Origin: an uncultured Gemmiger sp.
GTDB lineage: Bacteria; Bacillota; Clostridia; Oscillospirales; Ruminococcaceae
Direction of reading: 5' to 3'
NCBI GenBank assembly: GCA_944382805.1
Contig: CALWNS010000141.1
Coordinates: forward strand, 1 to 16,103
DNA: 16,103 nucleotides
Below the pieces are notes generated by a model. The model was given only the letters and a program-made list of their open reading frames with translations. It was not told the origin of the DNA and ran no database searches. Made by a program: the position numbers and the translations under genes. Numbering within the stretch: the first letter of the stretch is position 1; each line of letters opens with the position of its first letter. Shown here one piece after another: positions 1-5,709 of the stretch.

Positions 1-564
1 AGCGCCGAGTGGGAGGCCGAAGCCGCCCGCCGCGGCCTGCCCAACCGCCGCAGCACGCCCGACGCGATGATCGCGCTGAAGGACCCCAAGAACATCCGCC
101 TGATGGAGGATTTCGGCGTACTGACCAAGACCGAGATGCTCTCCCGCTATGAGGTGGAGATGGAGCATTACTCCAAGATCATCAACATCGAAGCGCGCAC
201 CATGCTCAAGATCGCCAACAAGCAGCTGATCCCGGCGGTGACGGCCTACATGGGCGATGTGGCCAACACCGCGGCGGCCAAGCTGGCGGTGAGCGCCGCG
301 CTGAGCACCCACGCCGAGACTCGCCTGCTGAGCGAACTTTCGAAGTATACGGACGAGATGTCCGACGCCGCCGCCGCGCTGAAGACCCTGACCGATAAGG
401 CCAGCGCCGCCTGCAACGAGGCCGCCAAAGCCCATATGTACCACGACGAGGTGCTGCCGGCCATGGCCCGCCTGCGCGCGGCCGCCGACGAGGCCGAGGA
501 GCTGTGCGACGAGGACGTCTGGCCCCTGCCCTGCTACAGCCGCCTGCTGTTCTACACCGAGTAA
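1..564 (+). CDS. glnN: Glutamine synthetase type III, C-terminal part (5' end outside window)
   Basis: The frame is open from base 1 and ends at TAA 562-564, giving the last 187 residues of a protein of roughly 700. Glutamine synthetase makes glutamine from glutamate, ammonia and ATP in the cytoplasm. The visible part is the C-terminal region typical of the type III family: a 'GVLTKTEM..RYE' segment, then 'HYSKIINIEA.TML', 'IPAV.AY', a long Ala/Glu/Lys helical stretch, and the ending 'DEVLPAM..LR' followed by 'WPLPCYSRLLF'. The catalytic barrel residues lie upstream and cannot be checked here. Family assignment rests on recalled similarity to GSIII C-termini and is fairly secure. Two hairpins follow directly, so this is probably the last gene of its transcript. 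Confidence 0.88.
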   Translation, partial: SAEWEAEAARRGLPNRRSTPDAMIALKDPKNIRLMEDFGVLTKTEMLSRYEVEMEHYSKIINIEARTMLKIANKQLIPAVTAYMGDVANTAAAKLAVSAALSTHAETRLLSELSKYTDEMSDAAAALKTLTDKASAACNEAAKAHMYHDEVLPAMARLRAAADEAEELCDEDVWPLPCYSRLLFYTE

Positions 565-578
565 GCTTTCCCCTTTCC

Positions 579-594
579 CGGGGCGTGCGCCCCG
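579..594 (+). terminator. Short GC hairpin just after the glutamine synthetase stop
   Basis: An inverted repeat of seven bases (CGGGGCG and CGCCCCG around TG) starts 15 bases after the stop and is followed by CTTTCTT. The T content after it is modest, so it may be an accessory 3' hairpin in front of the stronger one at 608-643. Confidence 0.5.
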
Positions 595-607
595 CTTTCT
601 TACACCG

Positions 608-643
608 CTTGAAAAGCCTGCGCGTCCGCGCAGGCTTTTCAAG
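608..643. terminator. Perfect 17-bp inverted repeat, probable rho-independent terminator
   Basis: CTTGAAAAGCCTGCGCG and its exact reverse complement are separated by only TC. The functional core is probably the GCCTGCGCG/CGCGCAGGC stem (616-635), followed by TTTTC and then TTT. The flanking A and T tracts are symmetric, so it could act on either strand. It insulates pyrG from glutamine synthetase transcription. Confidence 0.75.
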
Positions 644-728
644 TTTGTGCAAAAATCGCAAAAGCGACAGATTTGACCGGGGCGAAGGGGGCGGGTTTCC
701 CTGTTTCGCCGGTTTTGCGTTTTATGCC

Positions 729-758
729 TTGCCAAACCGGGCGCGGCGAGTGTATAAT
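729..758 (+). promoter_or_regulatory. pyrG promoter (TTGCCA-N18-TATAAT)
   Basis: A -35-like TTGCCA (729-734) and a perfect -10 TATAAT (753-758) are separated by 18 bases, about 45 bases before the pyrG start. The predicted transcript start (around 764-766) lacks the GGG run used for CTP-sensing reiterative transcription in Bacillus subtilis pyrG, and no attenuator hairpin fits in the short leader. Confidence 0.75.
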
Positions 759-800
759 GACTGTATATGTGTTTACCTTTTGATGCGTGGAGGATGTGCA

Positions 801-2447
801 ATGGCTACAAAGTATATATTTGTTACCGGCGGCGTGGTTTCCGGCCTGGGCAAGGGCATTACGGCGGCCAGCCTGGGGCGCCTGCTCAAGACCCGCGGGC
901 TGAAGGTGGCTTCGCAGAAGCTGGACCCGTATATCAACGTGGACCCCGGCACCATGAGCCCACTGCAGCACGGCGAGGTGTTCGTGACCGACGACGGCAC
1001 CGAGACCGACCTGGACCTGGGCCACTATGAGCGCTTTACCGACGAAAACCTGAACAAGTATTCCAACCTGACCACCGGCAAGGTTTACTGGAACGTGCTG
1101 CACAAAGAGCGCCAGGGCGCCTACCTGGGCCAGACGGTGCAGATCATTCCCCACATCACCAACGAGATCAAGAGCTACATCTACAACCTGGCCAAGAGCA
1201 CCGATGCGGACGTGGTCATCACCGAGATCGGCGGCACGACCGGCGACATCGAGAGCCAGCCGTTTTTGGAGGCCATTCGCCAGGTGGGCATCGAGCAGGG
1301 GCTGGACAACTGCTGCTACATCCACGTGGTGCTGGTGCCGTACATTTCCGGCTCCAACGAGTACAAGTCCAAGCCCGCGCAGCATTCCTGCAAGGAGCTG
1401 CAGGGCATGGGCATCACGCCCAACGTCATTGTGCTGCGCGCGGACGGCAGCGTGGGCGCGGACATCAAGCGCAAGATCAGTATGTTCTGCAACGTGCGGC
1501 CGGACTGCGTGATCGAAAACCTAACCATGCCCAGCCTGTACGAATGCCCGCTGATGCTGGAGGCCGCCGGCCTGACCGACGTGGTGGCCCGCCAGCTGCA
1601 CCTGGAGACCCCCGCTTCCGACCTGACCGAGTGGAAGGAGCTGATCTCCCGCATTGCTACCCGCAGCCGCAACTGCACCATCGCGCTGGTGGGCAAGTAC
1701 GTCAAGCTGCACGACGCTTACCTGAGCGTGATGGAGAGCCTGTACCACGCAGGCTTTGAAAACGAGAGCAAGGTGGACATCCGCTGGGTGGACAGCGAGC
1801 TGCTGGTGGACCAGGAGCGCTGCGCCGAGGAACTGGCCGACGTGGACGGCATCATCCTGCCCGGCGGCTTTGGCGACCGCGGCATCGAGGGCATGGTGCA
1901 GGCCGAGCAGTACGCGCGCGAGCAGTGCATCCCCTACTTCGGCATCTGCCTGGGTATGCAGATCATGGTGATCGAGTTTGCCCGCAACGTGGCCGGCTAC
2001 GCGGACGCCAATTCCAGCGAGTTCACGCCCGACGGCGCGCACAACGTGATCGCGCTGATGCCGGACCAGCAGGGCAACATCCCCAAGGGCGGCACCATGC
2101 GCCTGGGCAAGTACCCCTGCGTGGTCGCGCCCGGCACCCATATGCACGGCTGCTACGGGCAGGACGAGATCGACGAGCGGCACCGCCACCGCTATGAGTT
2201 CAACAACGATTTCCGCGCCGAGATGCAGGAAAAAGGCCTGGTGATCGCCGGTACCAGCCCGGACGGCCGCCTGGTGGAGGCCGTGGAGCTGCCCGACCGG
2301 GCGTTCCACATCGGCGTTCAGTTCCACCCCGAATTCAAGAGCCGCCCCAACCGCGCGCACCCGCTGTTCAACGGCTTTATCAAAGCCTCCTTGCAGCACC
2401 AGAAGGACCGCACGCTGCGCGAGCACAGCGCGATGGGCCAGCAGTAA
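801..2447 (+). CDS. pyrG: CTP synthase
   Basis: This cytoplasmic enzyme converts UTP, ATP and glutamine to CTP, the last step of pyrimidine nucleotide synthesis. The chosen ATG follows GGAGG (789-793) and gives 548 residues, against about 535-550 in the family. The N-terminal synthetase domain opens with 'KYIFVTGGVVSGLGKGI' (residues 4-20), the P-loop of this family, followed by 'DPYINVDPGTMSP' and 'DDGTETDLDLGHYERF'. The C-terminal glutamine amidotransferase domain carries the nucleophile in 'GICLGMQ' (Cys383) and the dyad partners in 'QFHPEF' (His509, Glu511). All key residues are present, so it should be active. It is monocistronic, between its own promoter and the terminator at 2462. An in-frame upstream extension is open but has no family similarity. 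Confidence 0.97.
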   Translation: MATKYIFVTGGVVSGLGKGITAASLGRLLKTRGLKVASQKLDPYINVDPGTMSPLQHGEVFVTDDGTETDLDLGHYERFTDENLNKYSNLTTGKVYWNVLHKERQGAYLGQTVQIIPHITNEIKSYIYNLAKSTDADVVITEIGGTTGDIESQPFLEAIRQVGIEQGLDNCCYIHVVLVPYISGSNEYKSKPAQHSCKELQGMGITPNVIVLRADGSVGADIKRKISMFCNVRPDCVIENLTMPSLYECPLMLEAAGLTDVVARQLHLETPASDLTEWKELISRIATRSRNCTIALVGKYVKLHDAYLSVMESLYHAGFENESKVDIRWVDSELLVDQERCAEELADVDGIILPGGFGDRGIEGMVQAEQYAREQCIPYFGICLGMQIMVIEFARNVAGYADANSSEFTPDGAHNVIALMPDQQGNIPKGGTMRLGKYPCVVAPGTHMHGCYGQDEIDERHRHRYEFNNDFRAEMQEKGLVIAGTSPDGRLVEAVELPDRAFHIGVQFHPEFKSRPNRAHPLFNGFIKASLQHQKDRTLREHSAMGQQ

Positions 2448-2461
2448 ACCGCCATACAACG

Positions 2462-2495
2462 AACAGGACCCGTGCCGGGCGGCACGGGTCCTGTT
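2462..2495. terminator. Shared terminator between converging pyrG and glmM
   Basis: A perfect 15-bp stem (AACAGGACCCGTGCC / GGCACGGGTCCTGTT) with a GGGC loop is followed on the + strand by TTGTATT. It sits between two convergent genes (stops at 2447 and 2519). The T tract on the - strand is weaker (GTTGTATG). Confidence 0.82.
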
Positions 2496-2518
2496 TTGTA
2501 TTGGCAGGTTAGCGGGGA

Positions 2519-3922
2519 TCAGCGGCACCAGCCTTTTTCGCGGATGACGCTGACGACGGCGTCCACATAGCGCCGGCAGGTATCGTGTTCCGGCGCTTCC
2601 ACCATCACGCGCACCAGCGGCTCGGTGCCGGATTCGCGCACCAGGATGCGGCCGGTATCGCCCAGGCTTTCGGCCACTTTGGCCACGGCGGCCTGCACGT
2701 CGGGGTCGTTCTGCGCGCCGGCTTTGTCGGTGACTTTGACGTTTTCCAGCACCTGCGGGTAGACTTTCAGCGGCGCGGCCAGCTCGCTCATCGGCTTTTT
2801 GCGGGCCATCATGACCTCCATCAGCTTGAGGCTGGTCAGGATGCCGTCGCCGGTCGAGGCATATTTGCTGAAGATGATATGCCCGCTCTGCTCGCCGCCG
2901 ATGCGGCTGCCGTGCTGCTGCATATACTCGTAGACATATTTATCGCCCACGGCGGTCTTGGCATAGTCGATGCCCAGCTCGTCGAACGCCTTGTACAGGC
3001 CGAAGTTGGACATGACGGTGGTGACCACCGTGTTGGTGACCAGCTTGCCGCGCTCTTTCATGTAGCGGCCGTAGATGTACAGGATATGGTCGCCGGTGAC
3101 GACGTTGCCTTTTTCGTCCACGCACAGGCAGCGGTCGGCGTCGCCGTCGTAGGCAAAGCCGACGTCCAGGCCCTTTTCGACCACGAACTTCTGCAGGCCC
3201 TCGATGTGGGTGGAGCCGGCGTTTTTGTTGATGTTCAGGCCGTTGGGTTCGGCGTTGATGACATAGGTGGTGGCGCCCAGCGCTTCAAACACGGCCTTGG
3301 CGATGTTCCAGCTGGAGCCGTTGGCGCAGTCCAGCCCGACCTTGACCCCGCGGAAAGAGTACATCCCCAGGCTGATCAGGTAGCCGATGTAGCGGTTGCG
3401 GCCGGCCACATAGTCCACCGTGCAGCCGATCTTGTCCTTTTTGGCGTAGGGCAGTTCGTCCCAGTGCTGGCCAAAGGCGTTCAGGTCGCCGTCCAGGTAG
3501 GCTTCGACCAGGGCGATGGTCTCTTCGTCCATCTTTTCGCCCTGGCCGTTGATGAGCTTGATGCCGTTATCGTAGTACGGGTTGTGGGAGGCGGAGATCA
3601 TGATGCCGCAGTCGAACGCATCGACCCGCGCCACATAGGCCACGCTGGGCGTGGTGGTGACGTGCAGCAGGTAGGCGTCCGCGCCGGAGGCCACCAGGCC
3701 GCCGACCAGGCTGTATTCGAACATATACGAAGAACGGCGGGTGTCCTTGCCGATGACGATGCGGGCCGGCCCCTCCTGCGTGGCCAGGCCCTCGGCGGCG
3801 GCGCGGCGGCGCTTTTCGTTATAATACCAGCCCAGGAAGCGGCCGACCTTGTAGGCGTGGTCGGCGGTCAGGTTCTCGTTGGCTTCGCCGCGGAAGCCGT
3901 CGGTGCCAAAATATTTACCCAT
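2519..3922 (-). CDS. glmM: Phosphoglucosamine mutase
   Basis: GlmM interconverts glucosamine-6-phosphate and glucosamine-1-phosphate, feeding UDP-GlcNAc for peptidoglycan in the cytoplasm. The protein has 467 residues, about 20 more than usual; the excess includes a basic/Ala-rich insert near residues 37-51 ('EKRRRAAAEGLATQEG'). Domain landmarks are in order: 'YFGTDGFRGE' (4-13), the phosphoserine loop 'ISASHNPYYDNGIK' with Ser112 as the phospho-acceptor, the metal loop 'DGDADR' (259-264), the sugar-binding 'GGEQSGH' (342-348) and the phosphate-binding 'RESGTEPLVRVM' (429-440). The ATG follows GAAAGGG (3929-3935) by six bases. It is transcribed alone from a promoter facing away from the rhomboid gene. 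The SASHNP and RESGTEP forms favour GlmM over phosphomannomutase. Confidence 0.95.
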   Translation of the reverse strand: MGKYFGTDGFRGEANENLTADHAYKVGRFLGWYYNEKRRRAAAEGLATQEGPARIVIGKDTRRSSYMFEYSLVGGLVASGADAYLLHVTTTPSVAYVARVDAFDCGIMISASHNPYYDNGIKLINGQGEKMDEETIALVEAYLDGDLNAFGQHWDELPYAKKDKIGCTVDYVAGRNRYIGYLISLGMYSFRGVKVGLDCANGSSWNIAKAVFEALGATTYVINAEPNGLNINKNAGSTHIEGLQKFVVEKGLDVGFAYDGDADRCLCVDEKGNVVTGDHILYIYGRYMKERGKLVTNTVVTTVMSNFGLYKAFDELGIDYAKTAVGDKYVYEYMQQHGSRIGGEQSGHIIFSKYASTGDGILTSLKLMEVMMARKKPMSELAAPLKVYPQVLENVKVTDKAGAQNDPDVQAAVAKVAESLGDTGRILVRESGTEPLVRVMVEAPEHDTCRRYVDAVVSVIREKGWCR

Positions 3923-3966
3923 AGTGTTCCCTTTCGGTCAATACATTTGATGTTTGTTCTTGCTTT

Positions 3967-3987
3967 GCGCACCGCCGGGCGGCGCAC
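3967..3987 (-). other. Hairpin in the glmM 5' leader
   Basis: Read on the - strand, GTGCGCCGCC and GGCGGTGCGC can form ten consecutive pairs, two of them G-U. On the + strand the same positions would be A-C mismatches, so the fold is specific to glmM RNA. It lies between the predicted -10 and the start codon. Its central loop is only one base, so inner pairs must open. There is no T tract, hence no clear terminator, and it does not resemble the glmS ribozyme by eye. Confidence 0.35.
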
Positions 3988-3999
3988 AGAGCCTTTTTT

Positions 4000-4028
4000 A
4001 TTGTACCGCGTTTGGCCGCTCTTGTCCA
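4000..4028 (-). promoter_or_regulatory. glmM promoter (TGGACA-N17-TACAAT)
   Basis: On the - strand a -35 TGGACA (4023-4028) and a -10 TACAAT (4000-4005) are separated by 17 bases, one mismatch each from consensus. It lies about 80 bases before the glmM ATG, back to back with the rhomboid promoter. Confidence 0.7.
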
Positions 4029-4056
4029 GCGTTTCGGCGTATTATTTTGCCCGGCT

Positions 4057-4085
4057 TTGCTTTTTGGCGCGCGATACAGTATAAT
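4057..4085 (+). promoter_or_regulatory. Rhomboid gene promoter (TTGCTT-N17-TATAAT)
   Basis: TTGCTT (4057-4062) and a perfect TATAAT (4080-4085) with a 17-base spacer lie 35 bases before the ATG at 4120. Its -35 is 28 bases from the -35 of the divergent glmM promoter, so one regulator could affect both. Confidence 0.72.
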
Positions 4086-4119
4086 AGTTGGGCAAGTAAT
4101 TGGCAAGGGAGGCCGCGGC

Positions 4120-4689
4120 ATGAAAAAGCGCACCATCAGTTTCCAGTACAACGCCCCGGTCACGCTGTCCTTTTTCCTGCTGGCGCTGGCCGCGCTGGTG
4201 CTGGGGCGCGTGACCGGTGGCTGGACCACCACCCACCTGTTCAGCGTGTACCGTTCCTCTTTGGCCGACCCGCTGTTTTATGTGCGGCTGTTCTGCCATG
4301 TGCTGGGTCACGGCGGGTGGGAGCATTTTATGGGCAATATGCTGCTGTTGCTGGTGGTCGGCCCGCCGCTGGAGGAAAAATACGGCAGCCGCACCCTGCT
4401 TTTGGGCATCGCCTTTACGGCGCTGGTATCCGGCGTTTTGCAGTGCGCGCTGTTCCCCGGCACGGCGCTGCTGGGGGCTTCCGGCATTGTGTTCATGCTG
4501 ATCATGCTGTCCAGCCTGGCCGGCTCGCGCGGGGGGTGCATCCCGCTGACGCTGCTTTTGGTGGCCGCGCTCTACCTGGGGCAGCAGGTGTATGATATTT
4601 TGTTCGTACAGGACAACGTAGCCAACTTTATGCACATTGTGGGCGGCGTATGCGGCACCGTGTTCGGTTTTGCCGTGCGGCGCAAATAA
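4120..4689 (+). CDS. Rhomboid family intramembrane serine protease
   Basis: Rhomboids cleave transmembrane substrates within the bilayer. This is a short 189-residue, six-helix-like protein without an extra N- or C-terminal domain. Family signatures are in order: 'HGGWEHFMGNMLLL' in helix 2, with the oxyanion-type H69 and N73 (HxxxN); 'GASG' with nucleophile Ser121 in helix 4; and 'FMHIVGGVCG' with catalytic His172 in helix 6. 'ALFPGTALLGASG' precedes the serine as in the family. The ATG follows AAGGGAGG (4105-4112) by seven bases. The frame is open further upstream but that part is not hydrophobic or conserved. It has its own promoter and ends at a bidirectional terminator, so it is monocistronic. 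No substrate is evident nearby. Confidence 0.88.
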   Translation: MKKRTISFQYNAPVTLSFFLLALAALVLGRVTGGWTTTHLFSVYRSSLADPLFYVRLFCHVLGHGGWEHFMGNMLLLLVVGPPLEEKYGSRTLLLGIAFTALVSGVLQCALFPGTALLGASGIVFMLIMLSSLAGSRGGCIPLTLLLVAALYLGQQVYDILFVQDNVANFMHIVGGVCGTVFGFAVRRK

Positions 4690-4713
4690 GCCAGCCTCGC
4701 ATATAACAAAAAA

Positions 4714-4744
4714 CCGCTGCCGGCAAAGTCCGGCGGCGGCTTTT
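4714..4744. terminator. Bidirectional terminator between rhomboid and DUF3737 genes
   Basis: CCGCTGCCGG (4714-4723) pairs with CCGGCGGCGG (4730-4739) through nine Watson-Crick pairs and one wobble, with a CAAAGT loop. It is followed by CTTTT on the + strand and by a strong TTTTTTGTT tract on the - strand, so it suits both converging genes. Confidence 0.82.
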
Positions 4745-4747
4745 GGG

Positions 4748-5590
4748 TCATTCGGCTTTTTCCAGGACGATCTCGGCTGTGGCGGCGGGGTCGTCGCGGA
4801 TGATCTGCCCCACGGCCGGGGCGGCGATGCGCCCGGCCAGCGGGTTCTTGATGCTCTGCACCGGCGCGGTCAGGGTGGCGTCCACCTCCGACTTTTCGAA
4901 GGCGAGGTCGGTATCCACCATCTCGCAGCCAACCAGGCGCAGGCCCTTGCAGTAGCACAGCGGCTGGGTGCCGATGATGCGGCAGCGCTCGAAGGTGACG
5001 TTTTCGCAGTACCAGGCCAGGTATTCGCCCTTGACCACGCTGTCGCGCACGGTGACGTTTTTGGCGTGCCAGAAAGCGTCCTTGGTGTCAAAGCGGCAGT
5101 GTTCAAAGACCGCGTTTTCGATGTACTGGAACGAGTATTTGCCGGTCATGGCCAGGTTTTCGGCCGTGATCTCGCTGGCGCGCAGCAAAAAGTATTCGCT
5201 GTCGGCCGTGCAGTCGCGCAAAGCCAGCCGGTGGGTGGACCAGCCGAATTCCGGCGAGCGGATATCGCAGCCCTCCATGCGCACGTCCCGGCATTCGCGC
5301 AGAGCTTTGATGCCGTGCAGGCGGCTGTTTTCGATCTCGATATGGTCGGAATACCACAGCGCCGCGCGGCACGCTTCGGTCATTTCGGCCCCGCGCAGCG
5401 CCAGGCCGTGGACGTGCCACAGCGGGTAGCGCAGGTTGAAAAAGCAGTCCTCGGCCGTGATGTCGGCGCATTCCTTCAGCGCGCTTTCGCCGTCCGCCGG
5501 GCCGTCAAAGCGGCAGCGCAGCAGGCGCAGCCCGCGGCTGCCGTACAGCGCGCGCTCCTGTTCAAAAGTTTCGTCTTGCAGTGTTTTCAC
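4748..5590 (-). CDS. DUF3737 family protein (right-handed beta-helix)
   Basis: This is a predicted cytoplasmic protein of 280 residues with no signal peptide or membrane segment. It starts 'KTLQDETFEQERALYGS', the characteristic opening of DUF3737. The rest is a ladder of roughly 20-residue rungs, each with a V/I-x-x-E-x-C-like step: 'ADITAEDCFF', 'HIEIENSRLHG', 'DVRMEGCDI', 'NVTVRDSVVKG', 'NVTFERCRIIG', 'GLRLVGCEMV'. This pattern and the family's reported fold indicate a pectin-lyase-like solenoid. No catalytic function is established for the family. The start is GTG at 5588-5590, preceded by AGGAGGGG (5598-5605); the nearest upstream ATG lies before that ribosome site and is not plausible. 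It is a single-gene transcript with its own promoter. Conserved aromatic and Cys positions suggest binding, but I cannot name a ligand. Confidence 0.85.
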   Translation of the reverse strand: MKTLQDETFEQERALYGSRGLRLLRCRFDGPADGESALKECADITAEDCFFNLRYPLWHVHGLALRGAEMTEACRAALWYSDHIEIENSRLHGIKALRECRDVRMEGCDIRSPEFGWSTHRLALRDCTADSEYFLLRASEITAENLAMTGKYSFQYIENAVFEHCRFDTKDAFWHAKNVTVRDSVVKGEYLAWYCENVTFERCRIIGTQPLCYCKGLRLVGCEMVDTDLAFEKSEVDATLTAPVQSIKNPLAGRIAAPAVGQIIRDDPAATAEIVLEKAE

Positions 5591-5620
5591 TGGGTGTCCC
5601 CTCCTGTTTGGCGGCATAAA

Positions 5621-5652
5621 GACCGGCCCGCAGGCCATTGCCGGGGCCGGTC
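5621..5652 (-). other. Hairpin between the DUF3737 promoter and its ribosome site
   Basis: GACCGGCCC and GGGCCGGTC form a perfect nine-base stem around a 14-base loop, followed on the - strand by TTTATG. It would occupy the very 5' end of the DUF3737 mRNA. It also lies downstream of the ABC transporter stop at 5710, so it could end that transcript instead. The T run is only three bases, so termination would be weak. Confidence 0.45.
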
Positions 5653-5663
5653 TCTCCATATTC

Positions 5664-5692
5664 AGTATACGGCGCGCAGGCGCAAAATGCAA
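5664..5692 (-). promoter_or_regulatory. DUF3737 gene promoter (TTGCAT-N17-TATACT)
   Basis: On the - strand TTGCAT (5687-5692) and TATACT (5664-5669) are 17 bases apart, about 75 bases before the GTG start. It lies in the gap after the ABC transporter gene and gives the DUF3737 gene independent transcription. Confidence 0.65.
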
Positions 5693-5709
5693 CCCGGCGC
5701 TTTGCGCCC

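Noticed and set aside
764..800. CTP-sensing reiterative transcription start or attenuator for pyrG
   Set aside because: No GGG run occurs at the predicted start, and no terminator hairpin lies between the promoter and the gene.
3967..3987. glmS-type ribozyme or riboswitch upstream of glmM
   Set aside because: Only a single short hairpin is present; the leader is too short and lacks the conserved pseudoknotted core.
2585..4084. A 499-codon + strand open frame opposite glmM
   Set aside because: Antisense shadow caused by high GC at codon third positions; composition is abnormal and it runs through the divergent promoters.
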